Shown here one piece after another: positions 44,335-53,858 of a stretch of DNA of 64,000 nt. The notes beneath the pieces were generated by a model. That model worked only from the letters and a program-made list of their open reading frames with translations, had not been told where the DNA came from and ran no database searches. Made by a program: the position numbers and the translations under genes. Numbering within the stretch: the first letter of the stretch is position 1; every line of letters begins with the position of its first letter. This DNA is from Vibrio atlanticus (lineage in GTDB: Bacteria > Pseudomonadota > Gammaproteobacteria > Enterobacterales > Vibrionaceae). The stretch is taken from contig NZ_AP025461.1 in NCBI RefSeq assembly GCF_024347315.1, positions 744,001 to 808,000 of the forward strand, given 5' to 3'.

Positions 44335-47300
44335 ATGGGTAAAAAGATATTGTCAATATTTGTGGTGATGAGTGCGCTGATGGGGACGCTTGCACTTTGG
44401 TTGTGGTTACCTGATGAACAGCCGGCTTGGATCAAGTGGGTCGCGCTGAGCCTTACCGCGGTAATTATGAGTGTGACGGTGATCTACTGGTGGCGCCAGC
44501 GGGCAAAGTCTCAAACGACGTCAAAAGAGCACGAACAGTCGGTCTTATTGAAGCAAGATACCAGAGTGATCGAACAGCTGTTTCGTCTGGCGGTCAAAAA
44601 AATATTTGGGCAAGGGCGCAACAAGCTTGACAGTTTATACCGTCTCCCTTGGTACTTGGTGCTCGGAGGTGAGCAAGACGCCAAAAGTTCGGTCTTGCTT
44701 CAAAATGGGTTTGAACCGATCAATGAACGCACCGAGCACGACAGTGATACCGAGCAGTACCTGCGCTTTTGGAGCAATGATCACGCGGTTGTCGTCGAAG
44801 TTGGTCATCGCATATTCGACAGTGAAGGCATCGACGAAGCGTTGTGGGGCGTTCTTGCCAAACAGCTTTTTAAGTATCGTCCTCGCCAAGGTCTTAATGG
44901 GATCCTAACGGTGATTGGTTGTGAGCGTTTGGTCGTAACGGACAATAAAGAACGTTCAAAGTTAGCGGCGATCTACCAGGAAGCCATTTTATCAATGGGA
45001 GGGGCACTGGATCTGGTTCTGCCCGTCTATATGGCTTTTTCTAAAGCCGATGGCATTGCGGATTTCATCGATTTCTTTGAAGGCTTTACCGCTTGTGATT
45101 CTGAAAACCCTTTCGGCATTACTTGTGACTATGATGTGTCACGCCGCTATGACAAACATGACTTTGAGCAACAGAGTCACAAGCTGATTGAGGCGCTGGC
45201 CTTGCAACAGTTTGAACAACTCAATAATGCCAATGTGGACAAGGCGGAAGCGATACTCGCTTGGCCTTATCAGTTGAGAATTGTGTTTGAGCGGATCAAT
45301 GAGCTTCTGAGCGAGATTGGCCGAGAGAACCGTGTGCGTGAAGCGGTTTGGCTCCGTGGCGCTTATTTAATGTCATCGGGGCAAAAAGGCATCAAGCATG
45401 ACTTGTTAACTCACTCTGTCGCGGAGCGCGGAGAGTTCAATCGCCTCGAGACCAAAGAGCAGCAACCGAGTCGTCGTGGCTACTTTACGCAGCGAATCTT
45501 CAGTAAAGTCATACTTCCTGAGAACAATCTGGTGGGCGTCAACGAGTGGCGACATGCGGGATATTTGGTCTTTCGTTCAGCGATCTTGGTCTCAATCATG
45601 GCGTTAATGGTGATTGGAGGCCTGAAGTTAAGGGATAACTGGACGGCGGATGAAAACTGGCGCAGTGCGGCTATCTCTCAGGTTCGTTTCTACCAGTCGG
45701 ATATCCAAGCATTAAGCCAAGACTATTCAATGTCTGATTTGGTGGCGATCTTGGTTGAGTTGGGCGACGTTGTGATTGCTGGTATCCAACCTAAACCTTG
45801 GCATAAGCTCGTCAGTATCAAACAGGGTGAAACGGCAGAAACCATCTACAAAACGTACGAAAAACAGCTACATCAAATCTTGTTACCGAAGTTAGAAGAA
45901 TTGATCAGTAGTGAGTTGTACGTATACGTCAATTTGGGTAATCCAAGCCGAATCTTTGAAATTTTGCGTTACTACCAAATGTTGTTTGACCGCGACCAGC
46001 TCAACATAGAAGAGCTGCAAGCGTATCTAGTGGATATTCTGAAAGATCAGGGGGAATTATCTTCAGATGAGTTGGCTCAACTCTCTCTGCTAATCGAAGA
46101 TTTGTTCAGTGGCGATTACGACCAACAGTTAGTGCCAAATCAAGAGCTGATCGCCGTTGCGACCAATAATTTGGAAGGGTTGTCGCCCGAACGTTTGATA
46201 TATGCGCGGATTAAAAGCATGCCCCAATACCGTACACAGGTGGATCTGCGCCGACAACTGGGTGAAAAGTTCGATAGCCTGTTTACGTTCTCTAGCGGTT
46301 TCCATGGCTACTTAGTACCAGAGGTTTTTACCAAGCAAGGGTATGGCAAGCTTGACTTGACGGCTAAATCTCCTCTGTTGAGAGAGCTGATGGGAGAGTT
46401 CAAAGCGATCCAGGGCGACATGTCAGGGGCCTCTGTCGTGGAACTAACGGAACTGAGTAAGCAGATTCAAAGGTTGTACTTTGCCGACTATGTCTATTAC
46501 TGGAAAGAAATGGTCAATAACATTGAAGTGAAGCCTTTTGTCGAGGCCGCGGAGCTAAATTACGTCCTGCGCAATGTAAGGACACCGGCCAGCAGTCCAT
46601 TGCTGGATGTCATGGAAGCGGTGGTCGTCAACACAACACTTGCGGTTGAAGAGCAACCAGATACCAAAGGGCAAAAACGGATAGCCAGTCAGTTGGGGCT
46701 GAAAAAAGCCAAGAAAGTGCTCAACAAAGCTAACAAAATCAATCGTGCGGTAGGCGACAAGCTACTTAGACTCCAGCCATCGTTTGTGGTTAATGAGGCC
46801 TTTTTACCGTTCTCTCAGTTTGTCAACGGAAGCGGAAAAGGGGCGACCCCTCATGATGAACTAATTGTTGCGGTGACGGAGTTGACCAGTTTCTATGATA
46901 CGGCGTTGACGAATGCTAATCCGGGCAAAGCGTTTCATGAATATGCACTGGCTCATGCTAAGGGGAGTCGTGATCCGATCGTGAAGTTTCGTTTAGCGGG
47001 CAGCCAAGCACCAAGCCAGGTTGCAAGTTGGGTGCAAAGCATCAGAGAACAGGTCTGGGGACAAGTAGTGCAAGGAAGTGCTGACTATTTGAACACTCAG
47101 TGGGACGAACAAGTTTATCAATTTTACGCGGCTGCGATTGAAGGGCGTTTCCCATTCGCTCAGCATGGCCGGGGTGAGGTGAACTTAGATGATTTCAGTG
47201 CCTTTTTTAAACCCAGTGGCCGGGTTGACCAGTACATTGACCAATTTCTTAAGCCGTTCGTGTATTGGGATAATGGGCGCCTGAAAATCAATGAAGTGGA

Positions 47301-47784
47301 TGGATTGATCTTACCGATCAGTGATTCGACACGAGCGCAGCTCGAACGAACACGACAAATTACGCGTATCTTCTTCGGATCATCTGGGGGAGAGATGGCA
47401 TTAACGATTGGCTTAAAAGCCCAATCAATGAGTACAGATGTCACGGAGTTTCGTTTACGAGATGCCCAAACGCTCTTTAGCTACCGACATGGTCCACGGG
47501 TATGGCGTGATGTGACGTGGCCTTCGCTCGGCGGTGACGATCATCTTAGCGCTGAGTTTTTCAACGGAGACAATCGTCTGGCCGGGCAATCCTTTACGGG
47601 TCAGTGGGCTCTGTTTCGAGCCATGTTTAGTCGAAGCAGTCGTGCAACCACCAGTCGATTGGTGCGAACTCTGAATTATGACCTTGATGGTAATCAGATT
47701 GGTCTGGAGTTTTCATTGAGAGACTCTAATCAGAGCTTGGACAAGGCGGTGTTTTCACAATTCGCTTTGCCTAAGCAGTTGTAA
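44335..47784 (+). CDS. tssM: T6SS membrane protein TssM (IcmF)
   Basis: The inner-membrane pillar of the T6SS, 1149 residues. Two helices near the N-terminus (about 5-22 and 30-48), a cytoplasmic domain, a third helix at about 415-435 and a long periplasmic part ending with the TssJ-binding region. The nucleotide-binding loop is degenerate: LVLGGEQDAKSSV (108-120) in place of GxxxxGKT, so this TssM is unlikely to bind ATP in the usual way. DUF1215/IcmF_C segments such as YRHGPRVWRDVTWPS are present. Confidence 0.95.
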   Translation: MGKKILSIFVVMSALMGTLALWLWLPDEQPAWIKWVALSLTAVIMSVTVIYWWRQRAKSQTTSKEHEQSVLLKQDTRVIEQLFRLAVKKIFGQGRNKLDSLYRLPWYLVLGGEQDAKSSVLLQNGFEPINERTEHDSDTEQYLRFWSNDHAVVVEVGHRIFDSEGIDEALWGVLAKQLFKYRPRQGLNGILTVIGCERLVVTDNKERSKLAAIYQEAILSMGGALDLVLPVYMAFSKADGIADFIDFFEGFTACDSENPFGITCDYDVSRRYDKHDFEQQSHKLIEALALQQFEQLNNANVDKAEAILAWPYQLRIVFERINELLSEIGRENRVREAVWLRGAYLMSSGQKGIKHDLLTHSVAERGEFNRLETKEQQPSRRGYFTQRIFSKVILPENNLVGVNEWRHAGYLVFRSAILVSIMALMVIGGLKLRDNWTADENWRSAAISQVRFYQSDIQALSQDYSMSDLVAILVELGDVVIAGIQPKPWHKLVSIKQGETAETIYKTYEKQLHQILLPKLEELISSELYVYVNLGNPSRIFEILRYYQMLFDRDQLNIEELQAYLVDILKDQGELSSDELAQLSLLIEDLFSGDYDQQLVPNQELIAVATNNLEGLSPERLIYARIKSMPQYRTQVDLRRQLGEKFDSLFTFSSGFHGYLVPEVFTKQGYGKLDLTAKSPLLRELMGEFKAIQGDMSGASVVELTELSKQIQRLYFADYVYYWKEMVNNIEVKPFVEAAELNYVLRNVRTPASSPLLDVMEAVVVNTTLAVEEQPDTKGQKRIASQLGLKKAKKVLNKANKINRAVGDKLLRLQPSFVVNEAFLPFSQFVNGSGKGATPHDELIVAVTELTSFYDTALTNANPGKAFHEYALAHAKGSRDPIVKFRLAGSQAPSQVASWVQSIREQVWGQVVQGSADYLNTQWDEQVYQFYAAAIEGRFPFAQHGRGEVNLDDFSAFFKPSGRVDQYIDQFLKPFVYWDNGRLKINEVDGLILPISDSTRAQLERTRQITRIFFGSSGGEMALTIGLKAQSMSTDVTEFRLRDAQTLFSYRHGPRVWRDVTWPSLGGDDHLSAEFFNGDNRLAGQSFTGQWALFRAMFSRSSRATTSRLVRTLNYDLDGNQIGLEFSLRDSNQSLDKAVFSQFALPKQL

Positions 47785-47792
47785 ACATACCA

Positions 47793-48425
47793 ATGGAAAG
47801 GGCGATAAATCAAGGAAGAGCGTTCGTTAATCGTAATGCTCTCCGAGTGCCCGCAGGGCACCAAACTCGGTACTGTCATGATACTCCCCACGAGTATATC
47901 AAGCAGTTTACCGCGCCAGCCGAGCTGGCGCGGGAATACTCGGCCTTGATTGACTGTCAGGGAGCGTGCGTTCAAGAGGTGTTAGGTGTCGACTGGTCTC
48001 ATGGAATTTTACGACTGTCGTATGACCCGTGCGCCGTCACGCTAAGCCAGTTTACCTCAGCGGATCTTCCGACGTTTATTGCCATATTGCCACGTATTAT
48101 TTCGGCCATTGAGCACTGTCACCACCGAGGGTGGGTGCACGGCGATATTAAACCATCGAACCTGCTCTATGTGCCTAAGAATCATCAAGTGCGCTTGATT
48201 GATTTTGGTGCCAGTCATCGCATGGGCACCCGCCGTGAAACATTCCGTCACTGGCAAGGAACCCCCATGTTTGCTTCGTCGGCACAGCTCAATGGAGAGG
48301 GGCGGGTCGAGGCGAGAGACGACTGGTATTCGCTTAACAAAATCATCGAGCAAGTCATGCCGTTAGAGCGTGACTATACAAGACGTACAGAATTGGAGCG
48401 CTTAGCGCAGCGTTTATGTACGTGA
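47793..48425 (+). CDS. Minimal Ser/Thr protein kinase of the T6SS (PpkA-like)
   Basis: A 210-residue kinase. The catalytic loop is HGDIKPSN (H116, D118), the magnesium motif is DFG (D137) and the activation segment ends with GTPMFASSAQ. A Lys in YIKQF and a Glu in LAREYSAL may be the ATP-binding pair, but the Gly-rich loop is not recognisable. No transmembrane helix or periplasmic sensor, unlike classical PpkA (which is far longer). With fha this suggests threonine-phosphorylation control, yet no PppA phosphatase gene is present in the locus. Nine bases after tssM; no clear ribosome site. Confidence 0.85.
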   Translation: MERAINQGRAFVNRNALRVPAGHQTRYCHDTPHEYIKQFTAPAELAREYSALIDCQGACVQEVLGVDWSHGILRLSYDPCAVTLSQFTSADLPTFIAILPRIISAIEHCHHRGWVHGDIKPSNLLYVPKNHQVRLIDFGASHRMGTRRETFRHWQGTPMFASSAQLNGEGRVEARDDWYSLNKIIEQVMPLERDYTRRTELERLAQRLCT

Positions 48426-48444
48426 ATCAGCGATAGGAAAGTGT

Positions 48445-50331
48445 ATGAAAAAGAAAAAACTTGCGACCGAGAATCTTGACTTTGATGTCTCAACAATTAA
48501 GAGCAGCAGTGGGGAACTAAACGACAATTTGGGGTGTGCGATTGCCATTGAAAATTGGTTAACAAATCTGTATTCGGTGTGTAAGAAATCGCAGCGCGCC
48601 TTGCCGTTTTTAGAAAAAGCTATTGATCTGGTGTACTCGGAGGTGGAAGCCGAACTGTATCGCTCGTCTGGAGGTAAGGCTAGCGCCTATAGCGCAGCCG
48701 AAGTAGCGAAACACCCGGTGTGGGATTTTTTTGTACAGCGCGTTACCAAAAGGTATGGCAGTTTGGTGCGAGTCGTGAAGCCGCACCGTTCGCCAACGGA
48801 ATCAGTACGTTCCAAATTGATCAATCATACTTTCTCTCAAATGCTTTACAACAAGAATCGCGTTCTTGAGCGTTCTAGCAACAGTATTCTGGCTTCGGGC
48901 GAGCTTGGCGCGCTTAAAGTCGAACTGCTGGATGCTCAAGTGGGGGCCTTAGTGGATGCCTACAACGGTCATCTAAAGCAAAATGACGAGCTGTGGCCTG
49001 CTTTAAACGAGCTGTTTCAAAAGCATGTGGGGACCTCGAGTAAATTGGAAGGCTCAGTGAAGGAGGGCGGGCCTGAAATCGATTTCGCGGGCGACTTGTT
49101 TGCTGAGTATAAGTTTGCGTACGAAAAGGTCTGGGATTTTGGCAAAATGCGCAACAAAATCAATCTTGCGATGGAGGTTGGTGCGCGTGGCGGCTTTAAG
49201 GGTAATATACATGCTAAGTTTGGGCAAGGTGGGTCGGCCGGTTTTCGTAACAAAAAGGTTGGTGAAGAGGCTGGGCGTAAACTAACGTCGACCAAGTACA
49301 CAGAAAATTACACGCTAGGCAAAGGGGGGGAAGTTAACAAAAAAGAAGATGCGAGCGACGACTCATTTGAAACGATGCAGTTGATCCCAGGCATTGACCT
49401 CGAAGTTAATGTTTCCTTAGCGGCTCAGGCTGGGTTGAGGTTAAAGTTTGAACATGAACTCACTATTGGTGACTTCATGAATATGAAAAACGAAGCGGAC
49501 TTATTTGCAGGAGCAAACGTCAAGGCCGAGTTTGTCGCGACGGCGAACACGGCAAACTATTTCGCGTCTGATGAGATAATCAAATTTAAGGCGGGAGCGA
49601 GCGCATTTGCGGGCGTGAAAGCCACAGGCAGCAGCTCCATTTCGTTTAAAGCGCGCGGCATTAAAATGGCGGGTGCGAGTGTGACGGGCTCCGTTTCTGC
49701 AGGCATCGGTGTGTCGGCTATGGTTGAAACCATAGTAAAAAGCTCAGGAGATATTCGCTTTAAAGCGGGGGCAGGGGCGACGGTTGGTGTCGGTAGCAGT
49801 GTGAATTTTGGTACCATGGTGAATCCTATGCTGGTGAAAATCCTTCTCTGGGACAAATTAGGTCATCGTCTGCATTCACAACAAACCAAGCGAATCACCA
49901 ACATTCAATACAACCGACAGGTCAATCAAATTGTTGTTAGTCGATGTCAAGATAACATTAGGACGGCGATGACCAATCTTGATCTGGAATATAGAACATT
50001 GGCTGAAGAACTGTGGCGGATCCCGACCTTCACCAATGTATCGACTCAAAATGAGGTTACTACGATACATGACGAGATCTCTCGTCCCAATCAACACGTT
50101 CTTGATCAATACTTAAAGACTTTGGGCGTAACAGATCACTTGCACATGGATGACGACGACGTTCTGCAAGCTGCTATTGATATCGATAATGATGCGCGAG
50201 AAGTTCAGGCTAACGCGAAGCGGGAGAAAGAGGCTGAGAAAGCTTTCTCGAAGAAGGGTAAGCGACTCAAAAGGGCTAACCCGATACGCCGTCCTGCAGG
50301 GTTGCTCGCGGTTCAGCCCCATACGGCTTAA
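48445..50331 (+). CDS. Unrecognised Gly/Ala-rich protein beside vgrG; effector candidate
   Basis: A 628-residue protein with no signal peptide that I cannot place in a family. Residues 1-215 look helical and soluble. Residues about 320-475 hold Gly/Ala-rich, beta-like repeats (FKAGASAFAGVKATGSSS, FKARGIKMAGASVTGSVS, FKAGAGATVGVGSS), reminiscent of membrane-active or amyloid-like segments. The C-terminal 150 residues are helical, with a very basic tail (KKGKRLKR). AGGAAAG precedes the ATG. Its place between the kinase and vgrG suggests a cargo effector or structural adaptor; there is no obvious immunity gene. Function is inference. Confidence 0.7.
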   Translation: MKKKKLATENLDFDVSTIKSSSGELNDNLGCAIAIENWLTNLYSVCKKSQRALPFLEKAIDLVYSEVEAELYRSSGGKASAYSAAEVAKHPVWDFFVQRVTKRYGSLVRVVKPHRSPTESVRSKLINHTFSQMLYNKNRVLERSSNSILASGELGALKVELLDAQVGALVDAYNGHLKQNDELWPALNELFQKHVGTSSKLEGSVKEGGPEIDFAGDLFAEYKFAYEKVWDFGKMRNKINLAMEVGARGGFKGNIHAKFGQGGSAGFRNKKVGEEAGRKLTSTKYTENYTLGKGGEVNKKEDASDDSFETMQLIPGIDLEVNVSLAAQAGLRLKFEHELTIGDFMNMKNEADLFAGANVKAEFVATANTANYFASDEIIKFKAGASAFAGVKATGSSSISFKARGIKMAGASVTGSVSAGIGVSAMVETIVKSSGDIRFKAGAGATVGVGSSVNFGTMVNPMLVKILLWDKLGHRLHSQQTKRITNIQYNRQVNQIVVSRCQDNIRTAMTNLDLEYRTLAEELWRIPTFTNVSTQNEVTTIHDEISRPNQHVLDQYLKTLGVTDHLHMDDDDVLQAAIDIDNDAREVQANAKREKEAEKAFSKKGKRLKRANPIRRPAGLLAVQPHTA

Positions 50332-50346
50332 TCGCAGGCCTGTTAT

Positions 50347-50366
50347 GGCGGAAATGGATGTCCGCC
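50347..50366 (+). terminator. Small hairpin between the 628-aa gene and vgrG
   Basis: GGCGGA and TCCGCC with an 8-nt loop (50347-50366), without a T run. Probably an intercistronic element rather than a full stop. Confidence 0.4.
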
Positions 50367-50399
50367 TAACTATGATTGAATCAGTGGTTTAAAGTACAT

Positions 50400-52391
50400 A
50401 TGAGCAGTAACACAATACAATATCAATCTCGCCCACTTATTGCGACGTTATCGGACAATGAGGATTACATCGTCACTCATCTCACCGGAGATGAGACCGT
50501 GTCGCTTGGATCTAGGTTTGTTCTATCGCTGGTCGCCAGTGCAGAAGTGAATGTTAAAAACCTCGGTAAAGCAGTGCGGGTGATCTATTCACAAGCAGAA
50601 GAGAAGTTTCACTACACGGGGTTATGTAACTCAATCCAGTTCACAGGGTTCAGCAAAGAAAAACAGCAGTACTTTTATCAATTAGAAATGGTTGATCCGC
50701 TTTCTATTCTCGCGCATCGCGGCAGTCGTCAAATCTTTCAAAACATGACGACAAAGCAGATTGTTGAAGACATACTTAGGCAAGCCGACTTAAAAGGTTT
50801 TTTTCGTTTTAATGTGTCTGGCAGTGGAAAAAAACACGAATATTGTGTCCAACTGGATGAGTCGGATCAAGCCTTTATTCAGCGTTTGTTCGCCAGTGAG
50901 GGGTGGCATTTTCACATTCAGCACTCATCGGGTAAGCCCTTGGTCTGCGTCGGGGATACCAACCAGCGTTTTAAAAAGATCGCGGCGCCAACACTGAGTT
51001 ATCAAGTGGGAGCGCGTGAATCGAATCGTATGATCAGCCATTGGAGTGATTTACGCCGCGTGGGTACGTCGACCGTGTCTTTTTCTGACCATCATCAGTC
51101 GAAAGGGGATGTTTTTGATAGCGGCGAACGTCAGACTGCCAGCGAAGCGTCACTAAAAACATTATCACGACAAGGCTATGCTTATGGTCATGATTCAAAA
51201 GCAGAAGCGCGTGATGCCGCCAAACGTCAGATGGAGGCGTTAGATTGCGACAAATTGGCATCGCAAGCGTCGTCGACCATCACAGCGTTGGTGTGTGGGT
51301 CTAAATTTACTCTCAGCGAGCATCCATTGAAATCTATGAACCAAGAATATCTGGTGACTAAGATTACGTATCAAATTGCAAGTGAAGAGTCCCGCAGCGA
51401 CCTAACGTATCGCAATCAGTTTACCTGTATTCCTGCTTCGGTGACTTATCGACCAGAAATACCGACAAAACCGCGTGTACACAGTTTGCATACCGCCACG
51501 GTGACCGGTCCTAGTGGCGAGGAGATCTATCGCAACAAATTAGGCGGTGTGAAAGTGCAGTTTCATTGGGATCGCCATGGCAAGGAGGACGAGAATAGTT
51601 CGTGCTGGTTGCCGGTGTCTCAAAGCTTGGCCAGTAAGGGGTTCGGAGCGCAATTCACGCCTCGCGTGGGTGACGAAGTTCTCGTTCAATATATTGATGG
51701 CGATCCGGATCGTCCTGTGATCACTGGCTCGCTTTATCACCAGAATAGTGCCCCTCCATACAGCTCTGCGACTCAAAGTGGCATCAAAACTCGAACTACG
51801 CCAAACGGCAGCAGTAAACAGGGCAATGAACTGCGTTTTGATGACCACAAAGACAAAGAGCACGTGTATTTGCATGCCGAAAAAGATTTTGAGATTGAGG
51901 TGACAAACGATGGCCTAACGTCGATTAAAGGCTCAAAAACGACTCAGGTGGAAAAGACAGTCGCTATGGCAGCCAAAGAAGGGATCACGATAGAAACAGA
52001 GCAAACGCTGGTGGCTAAAAGCAAACAAAACTGGACGGGTGATAGTGGTCAAGACTTGGCACTAAAAGCGGCGTCCAATATTGCTCTTGAGGCAAAGTCG
52101 AACGTTTCTGTTGACGGTCAACAGGTCTCTATTACGGGTAAGAGTAAAATTGAACTCAGTGTCGGTGGAAGCAAAATAGAAATCAGTGCGAGCGGGATAA
52201 AGATTGATGCTCCGCAAGTCTCGATTGCGGGCAAATCGAAGGCGGAAATTAAGGCCACGATGTTGGCTTTAGAAGCACAGGGCAAAGCCGACCTCAAAGG
52301 CAGCCTTGTTTCGATTAATGGTAGTCTGAGTACTCAGGTAAAAGCGGGAGCAATGGTACAAATACAAGGGGCGATTGCTAAGGTAAACTGA
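50400..52391 (+). CDS. vgrG: T6SS spike protein VgrG (TssI)
   Basis: Trimeric spike on the tip of the Hcp tube. 663 residues from ATG 50400 (a TTG at 50376 would add eight). gp27-like N-terminal domains, gp5-like OB fold at about 370-450 (GVKVQFHWDRHGKEDENSSC, SYFGD-like region replaced by FTPRVGDEVLVQYIDGDPDRP) and a repetitive C-terminal beta-helix/DUF2345 tail (VSIAGKSKAEIKA). No extra toxin domain, so cargo must be carried by adaptors or PAAR. Stop and next ATG overlap by one base. Confidence 0.94.
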   Translation: MSSNTIQYQSRPLIATLSDNEDYIVTHLTGDETVSLGSRFVLSLVASAEVNVKNLGKAVRVIYSQAEEKFHYTGLCNSIQFTGFSKEKQQYFYQLEMVDPLSILAHRGSRQIFQNMTTKQIVEDILRQADLKGFFRFNVSGSGKKHEYCVQLDESDQAFIQRLFASEGWHFHIQHSSGKPLVCVGDTNQRFKKIAAPTLSYQVGARESNRMISHWSDLRRVGTSTVSFSDHHQSKGDVFDSGERQTASEASLKTLSRQGYAYGHDSKAEARDAAKRQMEALDCDKLASQASSTITALVCGSKFTLSEHPLKSMNQEYLVTKITYQIASEESRSDLTYRNQFTCIPASVTYRPEIPTKPRVHSLHTATVTGPSGEEIYRNKLGGVKVQFHWDRHGKEDENSSCWLPVSQSLASKGFGAQFTPRVGDEVLVQYIDGDPDRPVITGSLYHQNSAPPYSSATQSGIKTRTTPNGSSKQGNELRFDDHKDKEHVYLHAEKDFEIEVTNDGLTSIKGSKTTQVEKTVAMAAKEGITIETEQTLVAKSKQNWTGDSGQDLALKAASNIALEAKSNVSVDGQQVSITGKSKIELSVGGSKIEISASGIKIDAPQVSIAGKSKAEIKATMLALEAQGKADLKGSLVSINGSLSTQVKAGAMVQIQGAIAKVN

Positions 52392-52954
52392 TGACATTAA
52401 TTAAAATTCCTCATGATGATGTTCAAGAGATCTTTCGTGCCTATGAGCCGAGTCCGGAAATATTAGAACTGGCGACGGCCCCTATTGCGCCCGCAAAGTT
52501 GATTGCTGAGGCGACGCACAGGGCACTGTTTTCTGATGCAGTCATGTTCATTGCTCATGCCTTACCAATACGCGAATCAGTGTGGTGGGCGGTGTGTTGC
52601 GCTGACACACGTATGGATTGGAATGAAGATGAAACCAATGCTGTACGCGCTGCGCGTGCTTGGGTGCATACGCCGGATGAAACCAGTCGCCGATTTGCTG
52701 AGCAAATGATCGATAAAGCGGGCTTAGATACCGGCGCTGGATGGGTAGCTCAAGCGGCATTCTGGAGTGGTGGTAGTATGATTAAACCAGAGGATCCTGT
52801 AGTGCCCCCGCCTCCGTATCTGTATGCTCAAGCGGTAGCAGGAAGCGTCAATCTTTGTGCGGTTCTCCCTGATGGTGAGCACGCACAATCACGATACCAT
52901 GAATTTATCAACATGGGCCTGAACATTGCTTCAGGTGGGAATGGAAAACGCTAG
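52391..52954 (+). CDS. T6SS-associated DUF6931-like protein
   Basis: A 187-residue soluble protein. The pattern VWWAVCCADTR, AWVHTPDETSRRFAEQM, GAGWVAQAAFWSGGSM and VPPPPYLYAQAVAGSV corresponds to what I know as DUF6931, found in T6SS loci. No biochemical function is known. Its place between vgrG and the PAAR gene is that of adaptors which load PAAR or effectors onto VgrG; that role is inferred. One-base overlap with vgrG and ten bases before PAAR. Confidence 0.65.
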   Translation: MTLIKIPHDDVQEIFRAYEPSPEILELATAPIAPAKLIAEATHRALFSDAVMFIAHALPIRESVWWAVCCADTRMDWNEDETNAVRAARAWVHTPDETSRRFAEQMIDKAGLDTGAGWVAQAAFWSGGSMIKPEDPVVPPPPYLYAQAVAGSVNLCAVLPDGEHAQSRYHEFINMGLNIASGGNGKR

Positions 52955-52963
52955 GAGAGAGTA

Positions 52964-53260
52964 ATGTTACCAGCCGCTAGAGCGACGGACATGCATGTGT
53001 GTCCAATGCAAACCCCCGCTGTTGTACCGATCCCACATGTGGGAGGGCCACTACTACCGATGCCGAGTACGGTATTGGTGGGTAATCTCCCGGTAGCGAC
53101 ACTTGGTCAAATGTGTGTTTGCGTGGGTCCACCTGACAGCGTGGTAAAAGGCAGCGCAACGGTTTTAGTGAACAATAAGCCCGCAGCAAGAATGGGCGAC
53201 CTGACTGCACATGGTGGAACCATAGTGATGGGGATGCCCACGGTCTTAGTGGGGGGCTAA
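52964..53260 (+). CDS. PAAR-domain spike tip protein
   Basis: Sharpens the VgrG spike and can carry effectors. A 98-residue stand-alone PAAR protein with the PAAR/ATDMHVCP opening, PIPHVGGPLLPMPSTVLVG and NNKPAARMGDLTAHGG repeats; the His/Cys residues bind zinc at the tip in the family. GGAGAG precedes the ATG. Last gene of the T6SS locus, followed by a hairpin. No C-terminal toxin extension. Confidence 0.93.
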   Translation: MLPAARATDMHVCPMQTPAVVPIPHVGGPLLPMPSTVLVGNLPVATLGQMCVCVGPPDSVVKGSATVLVNNKPAARMGDLTAHGGTIVMGMPTVLVGG

Positions 53261-53286
53261 GCAGCCATGGACATCTTAACTAAGTC

Positions 53287-53308
53287 TTAAGCCGCTATGG
53301 CGGCTTAA
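53287..53308. terminator. Terminator at the end of the T6SS locus
   Basis: TTAAGCCGC, loop TATG, GCGGCTTAA (53287-53308), a perfect 9-bp stem between the PAAR gene and the convergent AraC remnant. Confidence 0.75.
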
Positions 53309-53325
53309 CACCAGCGTCTTTGTCA

Positions 53326-53858
53326 CTATGCGCTAGCGCATAGCTGGGTGACTTTACTATACTGCGTTGGCGTCATTTCATGGAACTTGCGAAATAACAG
53401 CCGGAAATGACTCGTATCGCTGTACCCGACTTGCTGGCAAATCTGATCGATATTTAACTTGGTGGTCTCCAGTTTTTCTCTTGCTATCGCGATACGAATT
53501 CGCTGAATGTAATTCATGGGAGATTCTCCAGTTGCTGCTTTAAAACGACGTTTCATTTGTCGTTCGCTGAGAAAACTCTTTTCTGCACACAGGGCAACAG
53601 ATAGGGCGCTGGGCTCTGCATCATGCATCCAATCCTGCAATCTATGGATCAGTTCATCACTGTGTTGACGGTATTGGGCAAAGCTGGTTAAACATAGGGG
53701 CTGGTTCGAAAAATTGCCTCCCATGAATTTTTCGCAATGGGCAGCACCGAATAAGGCATCAATCAATAAGATTGTTGCTTCATAATATTCGCGAATGCCC
53801 GAGGTGCAAATAAAAGGCCCGTCATGGGTGACATTGCGATGCGGCATGAGCTTGACGT
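53326..53858 (-). pseudogene. AraC/GlxA-type regulator, 5'-truncated by the IS
   Basis: C-terminal half of a regulator very similar to the complete one at 60435-61463. The coding sequence runs without a break up to the IS edge (VKLMPHRNVTHDG aligns with VKFKPHLKITHDD), so the gene was cut exactly at 53858/53859. The two helix-turn-helix motifs are intact (FLSERQMKRRFKAATGESP, IDQICQQVGYSDTSHF). A start at ATG 53847 could still make a 173-residue DNA-binding fragment, but the DJ-1/PfpI-like sensor domain is lost. Confidence 0.88.
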
